From Amphiura filiformis (lineage: Eukaryota > Echinodermata > Ophiuroidea > Amphilepidida > Amphiuridae): a stretch of DNA of 64,000 nucleotides. Positions 34,101 through 43,659 of this stretch are shown piece by piece; positions within the stretch are counted from its first letter, which is position 1; each line of letters begins with the position of its first letter. The notes beneath the pieces were generated by a model, which saw only the letters and a program-made list of their open reading frames with translations, made no database searches and was not told where the DNA came from. The stretch spans positions 1 through 64,000 of the forward strand of contig NW_027305502.1 in the NCBI RefSeq assembly GCF_039555335.1, given 5' to 3'. Made by a program: the position numbers and the translations under genes.

Positions 34101-36055
34101 ATTCCAGTGTCTCAAGAAAAGCGGTTCAGTATATATGATAGGAAATGAGGTACATCCTTGCGGTACCTCATTTCTTATCATAAATAACGAACCGCTTGTC
34201 GTGGGTCACCGAAATTCCAGTGTAGTGATTGGATTACTTGCCCCTATAATATACATAACTTTTGTTACCAGTGTGTTATTAGTTTTTGAGAAAAGTGGAA
34301 AAATAGTCTCAAATTTATCGAAGGGTGTAGTACCCCCTTAAATAATATCAATTACAGTTAGTCATACCATCTCAAATATTCTAAATTACCCTGTTCTTGA
34401 GTTACAAGCAAGAAGGTCAAAGAGTTTCTCAGTTATTTTGACCACACAAGGGTTAGAAACTAAAAGTGCTCCAATTATGGAATAACAAGTCAAATAAAGA
34501 ATAGTTCTCACCATCTATGTTTCATTACCTAGGAAACATCGCAAACTAGGTCATGTTCACTAGAGCCTATGGCACTGACCGTGACGTGGTCTAGAGGAGT
34601 GGTGCCCCCAATCCTGATGGCCCGATGGTGCAGTCGCAATCCGTCAGTACAGTCTCCACAAGACAGTAAAATTCTCTGATCTATAGTCAAATTTACTTCA
34701 ATGTGGCTCACTTTAGCATTACAATAGCAAATTTTCAGCAAGTAGACCAGCAGAACAGCTTGGAAATTTTCCATTTTAAAAGTGCAAAATCTCTGGGCTG
34801 TCGGTACATTTCAATTTTGTGCCCCTCCCCCAGTCTAGAAAAGCTGGGGGTTGACCATTATTGTCAAATATTGGGAGTAACAAAGCATTATAGACAGTAC
34901 AAATTATTCCTTATTCATGACTTTATTTTATATACAATTTCACAAACAATTTGAGAGCATTTTCGTTAAAATCGGAGCGCTTTAAGTTTCTGACCACTGA
35001 GTGACCAAATTAACTAACCACCCCTCCCCGAATTTGACGTTTTTGCTTATAACTCAAGAATGATATGCCGCAGGTGTGTTATGTATGCGATCCACCAGTT
35101 TAAAGCCTGCGCCCCTCCGCCTCCGCAAAACTTCCAGTATTGGTATTCCGCCGACATGTGCTTAAAAAATTTTAGTGAAAAATGAGCGAGATGACACATT
35201 CTGTTTGATAGTGTGTCTTTTTTCCATTGTACATGTATTGAAATCAAATCCAAGTTGCCCATTTTGTTATGATTGTTTTTGGTTTTTTTTTCCTTACAGT
35301 ATTAATGTACAATGTATTTGGTTTTACACTGTCAAAAATACGAGGAGAGGATGATGAAATGAACACAATAGGAGCAGCTACTATCACAGGAATTCTATAT
35401 AAATCATCCAGTAAGTTGATATGTCACCCGAAATGCTATGAATGGATGAGTAGACTTGGATCCGGGTTCCTCCACCAGAATTCAGTTTATACTGAAATTC
35501 CTTCCCACAATAGACCTGATCAAACCAATTTGATTCGATATCAGAAGGACATCTCCTTGTATTCAGAATGCATGATGTGCTCTCATGTCCCACAAAAATA
35601 CTGTGTAACGTTGTTATCCGCTCCCTTAAAATGACACCTCATTTGCTAAAATTGATCAAGGCATGCATATTTTATAAGTGAAAAAGCTTCCCAAATTCTG
35701 TATTATTTTCTGTCTATTTTAATCTATATCTTAAAAAACACTTTGCCGCAAAGTCTCCCCTTTTGACATGCTGCATAACATTAATCTTAAAATGTTCTTT
35801 GACAATAAAGAACATTTTGATATTGAACTAACATTAATTTATTTCCCATTTCTAAGTTTAAAATTGTATAAATATTCTTGATAAGGTAACCTTTATAAAG
35901 GCAAATTATTTAAAAGTGGATTTGTTCTTGTATCTGTTTGATTTGCAGAAGGCATCAAACCTATGGCAGCGGGTGGTGCAGTGGGACTAGCAGTTTCTAC
36001 ATTGTGGTGCTTATATAACAACAAAGACAAAACATGGGATTCAAATGCGTTATGA
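25110..36055 (+). CDS. TIMM23: TIMM23, mitochondrial inner-membrane import channel subunit (7 exons, whole-gene span)
   Basis: TIM23 forms the presequence translocase in the inner mitochondrial membrane with TIM17 and TIM50. Exons: 25110-25188, 31138-31202, 31905-31998, 32776-32872, 33572-33630, 35300-35410, 35949-36055. All use GT/AG and the phases add up to 612 nt, giving 203 aa (human is 209). It has an N-terminal intermembrane-space segment with SPFLNVDPNYL, then TGQARTRGRFELAF leading into four membrane segments of the Tim17/22/23 family. The PRAT motif region is YNVFGFTLSKIRGEDD and continues to a GAATITG stretch; an alanine replaces the usual glycine of the AG pair. The start is at the first of two adjacent ATGs. 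Intron 1 is 5.9 kb and full of mobile DNA. NAF1 lies divergently upstream. Confidence 0.95.
25846..27591. mobile_element. Foldback element with GGAAAAACTT ends, interrupted by a hAT
   Basis: The left end (25846-25861) continues after the hAT at 27223 with GATAAGGAACTGGTAGTTTT. The right end mirrors it (AAAACTACCAGTTCCTTATC, then AAAAAGTTTTTCC). The arms contain GTTTATGCCC and its complement, plus GCAGAATGTTG, mirrored. Without the hAT the element would be about 390 bp. Confidence 0.72.
25862..27214. mobile_element. Non-autonomous hAT transposon (TAGTGTTGGCCGAT ends)
   Basis: It is flanked by a perfect 8-bp target duplication, TTAAAAAG (25854-25861 and 27215-27222). Ends are TAGTGTTGGCCGATACCGAT and ATCGGCCAACACTA. 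Subterminal regions carry several GATCGG-type repeats. The interior has no hAT transposase or BED finger that I can see. It includes a perfect 32-bp palindrome at 26761-26792 (half-site GCTCAGTTATGACTTT). Confidence 0.9.
27991..28507. mobile_element. hAT MITE (TAGGCACCGGAGTTT ends)
   Basis: Perfect 8-bp target duplication GAATAACT (27983-27990 and 28508-28515). Ends are TAGGCACCGGAGTTTTGCGC and GCGCGAAACTCCGGTGCCTA. Subterminal GCGCATTTT repeats occur near both ends. Length is 517 bp, with no transposase. Confidence 0.92.
28575..28780. repeat. Partial TTAA foldback MITE (GGTGGTACTACACC family), copy 2
   Basis: Contains the family's internal blocks ACAAAAGTTATGTATAGGGG, GCAAGGAATCCAATTAC, the palindromic centre CATTCCAGCGGTACC and CTTGTCTTGAGTCAC. 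The outer ends are missing. It abuts a second copy, as in a head-to-tail or recombined pair. Confidence 0.7.
28785..30944. mobile_element. TTAA foldback MITE, copy 3, split by a 1.87-kb element
   Basis: The left arm stops at GTTATGTATA (28819) and the right arm resumes at GGGGCAAGGAATCC (30691). The right end GTAGTACCACC is followed by TTAA at 30945-30948. The neighbouring copy 2 preserves the uninterrupted sequence GTTATGTATAGGGGCAAGG. Confidence 0.78.
28820..30686. mobile_element. DNA element carrying a phased GTGAGGGACGGACA motif array
   Basis: Ends are GAGTGTGATCGGAA and TTCCGATCACACTC, flanked by TATA on both sides (read as a TATA duplication, or as TA with a longer terminus). The motif GTGAGGGACGGACA starts at 28846, 29011, 29202, 29224, 29379, 29401, 29570, 29765, 29947, 30125 and 30308. 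It is inverted at about 28832, 30139 and 30494. Successive groups are 165-195 bp apart. Sequence from about 29705 to 30440 is a ~360-bp tandem duplication. There is no transposase or other long protein. It lies in TIMM23 intron 1. Confidence 0.85.
31138..31202 (+). CDS. TIMM23: TIMM23 exon 2
   Basis: 65 bp. Acceptor ATTTTCAG, donor CTC|GTAAGT. It encodes KGGGGSISPFLNVDPNYLNL, matching the conserved SPYLNVDPRYL of vertebrates. Confidence 0.93.
31480..31775. repeat. Dispersed repeat starting with TTATTATTATTA, possibly a LINE/SINE 3' end (minus strand)
   Basis: A short ATT microsatellite followed by ACAAAATATTTATAGGGTGC and then a ~250-bp body resembles the reversed 3' end of a non-LTR element or SINE as seen in many marine invertebrate genomes. 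No second copy in this window confirms it. It lies in TIMM23 intron 2. Confidence 0.35.
31905..31998 (+). CDS. TIMM23: TIMM23 exon 3
   Basis: 94 bp. Acceptor GATAG, donor GCAG|GTAAGA. It encodes FIVPTGQARTRGRFELAF and the start of membrane segment 1. Confidence 0.94.
32023..32136. repeat. ~114-bp MITE (CAGGGTCAGAA ends) in TIMM23 intron 3
   Basis: GCAGGGTCAGAATTTTG at the left is mirrored by CAAATTTCTGACCCTG at the right. The inner part is full of GATTCTTG/CAAGAATC inverted units. A diverged relative occurs at about 19540-19620. Confidence 0.7.
32553..32757. mobile_element. TTAA MITE ending next to TIMM23 exon 4
   Basis: TTAA at 32549-32552 and 32758-32761. The right end is GGCCAATCAGCAGGTAGTTC followed by TCATGGAG; the left is a decayed counterpart (TCCCCTGGACACTACTGG). 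A relative with a clear left end lies at 51187-51386. Confidence 0.68.
32776..32872 (+). CDS. TIMM23: TIMM23 exon 4
   Basis: 97 bp. Acceptor TTTACAG, donor CA|GTAAGT. It encodes GALYGALNGARVSVREN and a polar loop. A TTAA MITE ends 18 bp upstream of the exon, its TTAA only 14 bp away, and so contributes to the acceptor region. Confidence 0.92.
33239..33463. mobile_element. TA-flanked mariner-like MITE (CCGTAAAACCTCGTCTACAA)
   Basis: TA, then CCGTAAAACCTCGTCTACAA and GCATATA at the left. TATATGCTTGTAGACAAGG and TTTTACGG, then TA, at the right. Length is 225 bp, in TIMM23 intron 4. Confidence 0.85.
33572..33630 (+). CDS. TIMM23: TIMM23 exon 5
   Basis: 59 bp. Acceptor TTTGCAG, donor GTAG|GTAAGC. 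It encodes ALTQVTKQGATSANAVGVV, corresponding to the human NMVTRQGALWANTLG stretch. Confidence 0.93.
33647..33830. repeat. ~190-bp palindromic MITE, copy 2 (GGCTATTCCA family)
   Basis: Starts TGCTATTCCAATTGAAAG and ends TCAAAAGGAATAGCC. The arms carry CTTAATCTCCCACACAGGGA and its complement. It begins 16 bp after the end of TIMM23 exon 5. Confidence 0.85.
33975..34337. mobile_element. TTAA foldback MITE (GGTACTAC family), copy 4, near-intact palindrome
   Basis: TTAA at 33971-33974 and 34338-34341. Ends are GGGGGTACTA and GTAGTACCCCC. The arms are about 175 bp and fold about a centre at GAGGTACATCC/GCGGTACCTC. It lies inside TIMM23 intron 5, so it is transcribed. The rest of that intron (34345-35299) shows no further clear feature. 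Confidence 0.85.
35300..35410 (+). CDS. TIMM23: TIMM23 exon 6 (PRAT motif)
   Basis: 111 bp. Acceptor CCTTACAG, donor TCCA|GTAAGT. It encodes membrane segment 3 with KIRGEDDEMNTIGAATITG. Confidence 0.95.
35530..35633. repeat. Fragment of the CATCAGACATATCGAATTGC foldback family
   Basis: Contains GATATCAGAAGGACAT, GTATTCAGAATGCA and GTGCTCTCATGTCCCACAAA, matching one arm of the elements at 41902, 53072 and 61030. It sits in TIMM23 intron 6 and ends near CTCCCTTAAAA. Confidence 0.7.
35949..36055 (+). CDS. TIMM23: TIMM23 exon 7 and stop
   Basis: Acceptor GATTTGCAG. It encodes GIKPMAAGGAVGLAVSTLWC and a short polar tail ending DSNAL, then TGA at 36053-36055. A TA MITE in the downstream flank holds an AATAAA (36328-36333) that may end the transcript. 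Confidence 0.94.
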
Positions 36056-36267
36056 TGAAACACCAAAGAACAGACTATAGAACTCTGAGAAAAAAACTTT
36101 TTATTGGCAGAGATCATCGAATTCTCACAAAACCATATTATGGACTACCAAGTGAAAACAAAACCAAGTGTGTATATTATATTTGAATAGGCAGTTGTGT
36201 CTAGATTGAGAGATGTATTATATCAGAGTGAAGAAAGACAGATTGGACAAAGAACCTTTCCAGTATA

Positions 36268-36453
36268 CTGTAAAAGTGGAATTTTTTGTGGAACATTAAT
36301 TTTCACGCTCAACACGACTCCTACGAAAATAAAAATGCACAGAATATGTTTATTTTATGGATAGGTCTATGTACAAAACTTCAAAATCGCAAAGTAGTTC
36401 AAAATTGGCAAGGCGTGAAAAATTATACGCACAAAAAAACATCACTTTTACAG
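36268..36453. mobile_element. TA-flanked MITE (CTGTAAAAGTGG) in the TIMM23 3' flank
   Basis: TA, then CTGTAAAAGTGGAATTTTTT at the left; CACTTTTACAG, then TA, at the right. Length is 186 bp. It contains an AATAAA at 36328-36333, about 270 bp past the TIMM23 stop. Confidence 0.8.
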
Positions 36454-36486
36454 TATTTCAAGTTACAGAAACTTCAATGTTTTATT

Positions 36487-36640
36487 GATATAAAATTGGA
36501 TCGATTGAGCCCATATTTATTGGTTGAGCTATGAGTTTTAAATATTGGATGAGACGTAGTTGAGTCCAATACTTTAAAACTCATAGCAAGACCAATAAAT
36601 ATTGGGCGTAAAGTATCCAATTTTATCATTATTATGTTTT
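36487..36640. repeat. Hairpin MITE (AAAATTGGAT ends)
   Basis: ATAAAATTGGATCGATTGAG at the left is mirrored by AGTATCCAATTTTAT at the right. The inner arms CTATGAGTTTTAAATATTGG and AATACTTTAAAACTCATAG also fold. From 36660 to 37730 I see no gene; a C-run of about 14 at 37521-37534 lies in a low-complexity stretch. Confidence 0.6.
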
Positions 36641-37730
36641 GGATCCAATATTTTCACACACTTGGACTCATCAAAACATAATAATGAACACATTTGGGCA
36701 CTAAGTAAATTATTCCCAAGAAACATGCAGGCTTTACCAACTTGGAACCCACCCAAATGGTGCTGTACTCTCTCAAGTTTTTGCATGCATGGATTACTGC
36801 AACACAATTCACTGGCTATTTTATTCCCTCACACAAAATACTCGCTAAATTGTTAAATAAGAGTCATTCATGCTAGCTAAGAGTTCCAGAATCTTTTAAT
36901 TCTTTGAGCTCAACAAAATAGCCCATGTTTCCTTGTACAGAAGATTTCAATACATTTTGTACAAGCTAATACAAGCTCAACATCCAATAACGACATCATG
37001 ATGATGATGTTGAGTTTCAATACATGTACTGGAACTATGTCCAGTATCATTTTGATCACTGGTGTTTACAATAAGGAATACAAAGTATGAAGAAGATACG
37101 GGCAATGCTGGCCAGGGCTAGCCTCCCGGGCCAGGGCTGTACCAAAACTGTTTCTGATACAAGCTTGTGAGGCTAGAAATTCTAAGTTGCCACCCTGAAT
37201 ACAGTCATTGCTGTTCAACCTGACGTAAATTGTTCTGCCGGCTGGGGGTGAAGAAGTGTCAGTGTACAAATGAATAGATGATTTTGCTGTAACTACTATG
37301 TACTTCCAAACCTATTTGAATATTCATATTGGCAGTTTGCTAATCTCTGTATCACACGCTGTTATGTAAATATGAGAAACTATTTTGAGTGTAATGTTAT
37401 GGAAAAATTGTTGTATGGATATTTTGTGAACACAATCTTAGATGAAGAATGAATAATGCTGAATATTAATATTTGATGATATATGAATGTGTCCTAATAT
37501 TGCCCAAAAACTATTTTGTGCCCCCCCCCCCCCAGTTTTAAGGCAAAACTTACAATAATTTCTCCTTTTTGCTATAATTTTGTGCAAAATTGGCTGATTT
37601 TGCCCCCCTTGAAATCCATGTTGGGCCCCTGGAATGCCACTCTTTGGGAAGTGGGTAGGAGAAATCACACTGCTATCAGCCATACCATCCCTTTGGCCCC
37701 ATATATCACATATACAAATGGGAATTAATG

Positions 37731-37920
37731 GGCTATTCTAGTTGAAACCCATACACCCCCTCCCCCCTATGGAAGACAATGATCTTTAATCTTTCACACA
37801 GGGAGTGTGAATTTCAAATGGAGTCGCCCATTCAGGTATACCCCATAGTGAAATTCACACTCCCTGTGAGGAGAATTTAAGGTTGTGTCTTCCATGCATG
37901 AATGGTGTATGGGTTTATCA
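37731..37920. repeat. ~190-bp palindromic MITE, copy 3 (GGCTATTCCA family)
   Basis: Starts GGCTATTCTAGTTGAAACCC. The arms carry TTCACACAGGGAGTGTGAA and its complement, and the right arm ends GTGTATGGGTTTATC. Ends are slightly worn. 37930-38690 is AT-rich without recognised features. Confidence 0.8.
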
Positions 37921-38693
37921 AAATCTGATTAACTATGTATTCATATGTGACCAGATCTGATCCAATCAGGCTAAAGTCAGCAATAATGAAACTGAGATAT
38001 AGGCAAAAAAGAGGGGAGAAAAAACAACAAAAAACATCAGAGAATGGACAAATAAAAGGTTGATAACTTTGCAATCAAATATTCAAGACACTTGGGGATT
38101 CAACATCAGTAAGTGTAGGTAATGAGCAAGTTAGTAGTGGTAGTAATTTAATTGTCAATATTTCTGACTTTGGCCTGAGTGGATCAGATCAGGTCACATA
38201 TGGTATCAATTCAATTAAATTCAATTTATTTCCATCAAAATTACAAAGAATACTTAAACACCAAAATGTTTAAAAAAACATTAAGATGGAAGAGATGCAA
38301 CACAAAAGGCAAATGCCTATGAAAGTGTTGCATCACCGTACAAAAATAAAACACACATAACAACAAAACCAGACAAGTACGGAGGTGTAACAAACAAAGG
38401 ATAAACAAAGATAAATAAAGTCAATGTTGTTAATTTATCTTTATCTGAAGAACTATGTTTTTTAAAGTTTTTAATTTTCAAAAGATTTGGCTGGAATGAA
38501 AGTAAATTTGATTTTGAAATTCTATGGAGACTTATGTGTTTGCAATCAACTGTGTGATTTCATTGTATAGGAGTGTAAGAAGAATATATTTTTATTGATT
38601 AATGATAATCAACGTATTGTTTTAACCTGGAATTAATTGTTTACACACCCAAAGTGCATGTACAGCCTAGTAGTTGTGTTTGAGTGACAAATA

Positions 38694-38924
38694 CAGGGTG
38701 TATCAAAATGATTGGTACCCATCAATATCCAGTGAGCATGGCTAAAGACTACCACATCAAAATTCAGCATAACATCCACCTTATTTGTAGATTTATGTCA
38801 TATAAGGTCATGAAACTATAATTCTGGTCATTTCAAGGGGATCTAATGTTGATTTTGGAAGAAGAATGTGTTCCATTATATACACAATAATTCTGGCGGG
38901 TACCAATCATTTTGATACAGCCTG
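38694..38924. mobile_element. TA-flanked mariner-like MITE (CAGGGTGTATCAAAATGATT)
   Basis: TA, then CAGGGTGTATCAAAATGATT and GGTACCC at the left; GGGTACCAATCATTTTGATA, then CAGCCTG, then TA, at the right. Length is 231 bp. CAGGGTGT termini are common in Tc1/mariner-type elements. Confidence 0.85.
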
Positions 38925-39069
38925 TATGTTTTAACCAAGGAGATAAGACTTGGAAAAGAGTCCAGTCTCCACCATAGTATGTCGCCTGTAAAGAGCAAAA
39001 TAGTGTAGTGGATTATTTTGCCATTTGCTGGGTAAACTTTGAATAAAGTGCATGTGTGCTTGTTTCCCT

Positions 39070-39454
39070 GGGCTATTCCCAGTGGCGTAGGTAGGGGGAC
39101 AAGGCAGGACATGTGCCCTTGTCGCTGCCTTAAGGGGGGGTGACAAATTGACCATTTCAGGACCCCCTAGATCAATTATGCACCCCTTCCAAGCAGCGAA
39201 AGTCAAATGAGAGATACATCATTCTGTATCCTCCCCCCCCCCCCCACCGGTCGCTACAACCCCTAGCTACACCACTGGCTATTCCATATGAAAACCACAC
39301 AACCCTTATGGAAGACATGATCTTAACCTCCCACATAGGGAGTGTGAATTTCAAATGGGGTTACCTGAATCTGTGACTACATTTCAAATATACACAGTCT
39401 GTGTGGGAGATTAAGGTTGTATCTTCCATAGGAGGTTTTTCAACTGGAATAGCC
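39070..39454. repeat. ~190-bp palindromic MITE, copy 4, interrupted at its tip by a hAT MITE
   Basis: The left terminus GGGCTATTCC (39070-39079) is separated from the body, which resumes at GCTATTCCATATGAAAACC (39277). The right end is CAACTGGAATAGCCC. The duplicated GCTATTCC is the hAT target duplication. Confidence 0.85.
39080..39276. mobile_element. hAT MITE (CAGTGGCGTAG...CTACACCACTG)
   Basis: Perfect 8-bp duplication GCTATTCC (39072-39079 and 39277-39284). Ends are CAGTGGCGTAGGTAGGGGG and CCCCTAGCTACACCACTG. It is G/C-run rich and 197 bp long. Confidence 0.92.
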
Positions 39455-39509
39455 CAATACATTGTGATGATAACATGCCCTAAAGGACTAACAGGCCCAT
39501 AGCTTTGTA

Positions 39510-39699
39510 CAGTGGCGGTGCCATGGAGGGGCAAATGCCCCCCAGTCAGAACTCTTGCCCCCCAGTTCCGCCCCCAAAGTAACGGAAATTTCCACTTTTT
39601 GCGGCAATTTTACATAAAATTTGTTGATTTTGCCCCCTGAAATTCACTTTGCCCCTCAATGCCCCCCCACTCAAGAAAAAATTTCTGGCGCCGCCACTG
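39510..39699. mobile_element. hAT MITE (CAGTGGCGGTGCC...CCGCCACTG)
   Basis: Perfect 8-bp duplication GCTTTGTA (39502-39509 and 39700-39707). Ends are CAGTGGCGGTGCCATGG and GGCGCCGCCACTG. The interior holds repeated GCCCCCCAG/CTTGCCCC units. Length is 190 bp. Confidence 0.92.
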
Positions 39700-39744
39700 G
39701 CTTTGTAACACTCAAGCTTAAAGGTGCATATGTGATGTGATCAA

Positions 39745-40136
39745 CAATAGCGTAGCCAGTGGGGAGGGGGAGGCAGGGGGCAGAGTGCTCCTCTGGCAAA
39801 AAATGATAGAGAAAATCTGGAGAGCAAAGGAAAAGAAAAGGGGTAAGGAGCCCCTTTTCCACCTAAGTTCACCCTGATCATGGGCGCACACATTGTCACA
39901 ATAAAGCCCTTTTCATCCTGATCATGGGCGAAAATAGTGTAAAATACACAATTTTTGCATGCTACGCTCGCATATTGTCCTAGTAAAGCCTTTTTTGGAA
40001 GCTCAAATACATGTACAGTCTCTTTAAAAAACAAAACCAGTATATGTATGTATGATGCAACTGCAATTTTTTTTCATCTGTGCCTCCAAAATTGTATCCC
40101 CCCCCCCACCACCAAGAAAGCTGGATATGCCCCTAG
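39745..40136. mobile_element. hAT-like MITE related to 52511-52931
   Basis: CAATAGCGTAGCCAGTGGGG at the left; AGCTGGATATGCCCCTAG at the right. The body contains AAAAAATGATAGAGAAA and two GGGCGAAAATAGTGTAAAAT-like units, shared in order with the element at 52511-52931. Flanking 8-mers match only partly, so the borders are uncertain. Between 40140 and 40500 nothing is recognised. Confidence 0.7.
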
Positions 40137-40505
40137 TATTCAAGCAAAATCAGTCGGAAATAATGATTTTGAGATATAGCCAAACAAAGGAAATACTTTT
40201 TCCTATTGTTTTGGAAACTCTTTAACTGCTCATATCTTTTGAACTAGTTGACCAAACATTTTCTGCAAAATGTAGCTTTGCAAATGCAGTTTACAATCTT
40301 GTAAGAAACTGAAAATTGAATATGTCCAACTTCATACTGATTTTGCTTGATCACACCAGACATTATTATTTGATTTCAGGGTTTTCAATACCACTGACTC
40401 AGGTACACTATTTTGTTCTCCATGCATGACAATTCAATTTGGTGGATTTACCATTGTGTGCTTCATAAGTCTAGTTGCTTTGGTTTGAACCCATACATTA
40501 TACAT

Positions 40506-41131
40506 TTGAATACATGAATACAAAACCCACCCAAGTCCATACTTTGGCCAAATTGAGTTAAGCATAGGGAAATTGTTGCTATACATAGGCCTGTCATAAT
40601 GTATGAAAGAACAACTCAAATTCATCCTCTGTGTCTATTGAGCATGTGAAAAATAGCATGTATGAAAGGACCACCCAAGTCCAAGATTTGAGTCTTGGAA
40701 CACATTGATTGAAGTATGTATAAAAGAACAACTTGTAACACATCCATTGCTAGAGAGTGACTTTCGAAACAAAAAATGGGTTTAATAAAGGAAAGTGTGT
40801 GGTTTATTTTACATGGCAGTATGCTTATCAACATACATATCTGTGTGCTTTATTTTGTATTATCTTACAAGTGGTAATCTCATTCCAACATTGTTGTCTT
40901 TGTATATGATTCAAAAACCACCCAAGTCCAGCATTTAAATTGAACCCCCACGAAGTCCCTGAAATGCTAATCGTCATACCTAATACAGTTTAACTCACCC
41001 ATTTGTATGTAAAACTTTCCAAATTGACCAGGTAAATCTAACTGAAGGAATTAAAATGATACACAGGTTTTTTTTTTCTCAAAATCAGTTCCCATGGACT
41101 TGGGTGGGTTTTGTATTCATACATTCATTTG
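40506..41131. mobile_element. Uninterrupted CCACCCAAGTCC-family element with internal motif copies
   Basis: Left TTGAATACATGAATACAAAA and CCACCCAAGTCCA (40527). Right TGGACTTGGGTGGG (41096-41109) and TTTTGTATTCATACATTCA. The same CCACCCAAGTCC motif recurs inside at 40671 and 40918. TTAA at 40558-40561 marks the site that is occupied by a TTAA MITE in the sister copy at 16631-17238. Confidence 0.78.
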
Positions 41132-41602
41132 TATGCAAGCATAATGTTTTATTCATGTAGATGTAAAACCAGGTGTTGGGCCATTACCATGATTACCATT
41201 GGATACACATTATCAACATGTACATCTTTCCATGGAGTTAATCTAGTTTCCAATTTCTTGAACTCAACATTTTTTTTTTTAAAAAGGCAGATGTTATGAT
41301 CCGATATTGTTAACTCCATACATTAACAAAACTTCAGTTATGAAGGTAAAGTCATGAGTCAATGACCGTGACTTTGTGTGTTTTTGATTTGTACTTTCTA
41401 AAATAAAACATGAAGATTTCAGATCACTGATTATATGCATCAAATTTGATATATATCTGCAAGTGTCGCATACTTTTTACTAGCTCTAGGCTAAATGGAT
41501 TTTTTTTCCTGCACCACACCACAAAAGCACAGATCTTTTGATTTTCATCTATTTCTGAGTTCCAGTCCAAAACTGCATGTCATCATCAAAATGAATTCAC
41601 GG

Positions 41603-41753
41603 GGCTGTTCAATTTGAAATCCATACACCCCCTGTGGAAGACATTACCTTAATTTCCCACACAGGGGGTGTAGATTTTAAATGGAATCACCCATTCCGGT
41701 AACCCCATTTGAAATTCATACTCGCTGTGTGAAAGATTAAGATCATGTAAAAT
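41603..41753. repeat. ~190-bp palindromic MITE, copy 5, right-truncated
   Basis: GGGCTGTTCAATTTGAAATC, CCATACACCCCCTGTGGAAG, and TTTCCCACACAGGGGGTGT mirrored by ACTCGCTGTGTGAAAGATTA. The right terminus is missing. The adjoining 41755-41897 shares GAGCAAATCACTGAATGGGC with 50004-50023. Confidence 0.75.
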
Positions 41754-41901
41754 GTCTCATTGTGTCTGTTATACACCGCGTTCGGCTTAACCACCAGCAG
41801 GTTACGTTAGCTAATCGATGACACTAACAAAGGTGTGAAAATCTGAATTTTGATGATTTTTACAATCATCCGGGTGAGCAAATCACTGAATGGGCCTTTA
41901 A

Positions 41902-42498
41902 GGGATGGGGTATGAACGTTTGGACAGTATTTTTTGTGGGACATTAGAGCACATCAGACATATCGAATTGCATTCTGAATACGAAGAATGTCCTGATGAT
42001 ATCAAATAATTTGATTTTTTGAAATTCACAATAACTCGAAGTAAACTTTATAAATCTGATGATTTATACTTAAAGTGTATGTAGGTGGGATGAAAAGCCG
42101 AGGATCAATTGAAAATTTTGACCTTTCGTATTGAAGATATGTATTTTTTTTCCAAAACACCACAAAAAATTAGGTCTTTTGGGGAAAAAATCCATATCTT
42201 CAATGAAGTCAAAATTTTCAATTGATCGTCGGCTTTTCCTCCCAGCTACATACACTTTAAGAATATATCATTAGATTTATAAAATTTACTTTGAGGACTG
42301 TTATCAAAAATGTGAAAAATATCAAATTTTAACTTATTTGTCATAAAATTTGTATTATATCGTGAATTTCAAAAAATGAAAATTATTTGATATCAGAAGG
42401 ACATTCTTCGTATTCAGAATGCAATTCGATATGTCTGATGTGCTCTCATGTCCCACAAAATATACTGTCGAAATGCTCAAAACGCTCATTCCAGATCC
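41902..42498. mobile_element. TTAA foldback MITE (GGGATGGGGTATGAACG family), copy 1
   Basis: TTAA at 41898-41901, then GGGATGGGGTATGAACGTTT. The right end reads ...GCTCATTCCAGATCCC, with the flanking TTAA lost. It has ~300-bp inverted arms with CATCAGACATATCGAATTGC, GTGTATGTAGGTGGGATG and AATTGAAAATTTTGACC. Other copies are at 53072 and 61030. Confidence 0.85.
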
Positions 42499-42528
42499 CT
42501 CTGTGCCAAAATTTCGCAAGGTCTCTAT

Positions 42529-42892
42529 CCGGGGGGCACTCACTACAAATGGGTGACGGGGATGTGCGGCCACATTTACCACCATTTTTCAACTCCCTCT
42601 CACCCAATGACCCCCTTTTTTGTGTTACTGAACTCCCTCTCATCCAATGACCCCCTTTTTTTGTTTTCCTGTCACCAAAAGATCCCTTTTTTTTAAAATA
42701 ATATTTTGGGAAATTGTTCCCAGTCTCACTGAATGATACCCTTTTTGGTAAGATTTTCTCCAGTCTCACGGAAAGACCCTCTTTTTTGGCCCTTCTGAAA
42801 GACCACGGTGTCTAGGCTTTCACCGAAAGACCCCTAGTTTTGAACTGCTGTCCGCACCCCCCCGTCACTTCCAAAGCCGAGTGCCCCCCCGG
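42529..42892. mobile_element. CCGGGGGGCACTC element, copy 1
   Basis: CCGGGGGGCACTCACTAC at the left; CAAAGCCGAGTGCCCCCCCGG at the right, which is one base variant of the mirror. Flanks share TCTCT, a possible decayed duplication. The interior has repeated units ending in AATGACCCCCTTTTTT. A relative with a clear 8-bp duplication is at 60402-60852. Confidence 0.72.
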
Positions 42893-43659
42893 TCTCTTTC
42901 AGGTCATCTGAGATCAAATAAGTAAAGATTGCTGGCTATTCTTTCTTTCTTTTTAATGATACTTACAAATGAAATTGTTTTATGTGAAATGTTTTTATCA
43001 TAAAAATCAGCAATCGTCGTACGAGACTAGCCTTTGTGCATTTTTAATATAATACATACAATCATACATTCATTGTAAGTGATCCCTACATAAATAATTC
43101 AGAATAATTGTATCTACTTATTTACTTTTTATGAAGAAAAAAATACATAATTGAATAACACTGCATAAATTGTTGTACATGTTATTTTTATAACTACAAA
43201 AAATGATTACATCAAGTTCCACAGTGGACGCAACCCAAATGGGGATCGCCAGCACTTTTTGTGGACCTGGGAATAACTCCACAAAGTAAATAAAAAAGAA
43301 CTCTCTGCCCAAGCACTGAACTTGTTTGACCTTTTTGCATCTTCATATCGACCCAGGGGTGGGGGTTCTTCAAAATATTTTGTATGTGGATGTGCCACAC
43401 AGACTTATGGATGCTGACTTTCTCTATAGCTACTTTTTGCTGCTTTTGCGACCCATCAGTATACCAATTTTCACAAAAAAACACCCAAATTTGCCCTAAT
43501 TGTGCACTTTCAAGGGTATTTTGCACAAATACACCCAACTGGCCGCATTGTTCTCCACTAAAAACCCAAAATCACTGAAAAGGTACCCCCAAACAATGGC
43601 ACATCCAGCCCGAAGACCTTCAACCAGGAAGAACCCATCTCCCCCACAGGTCATATTGA

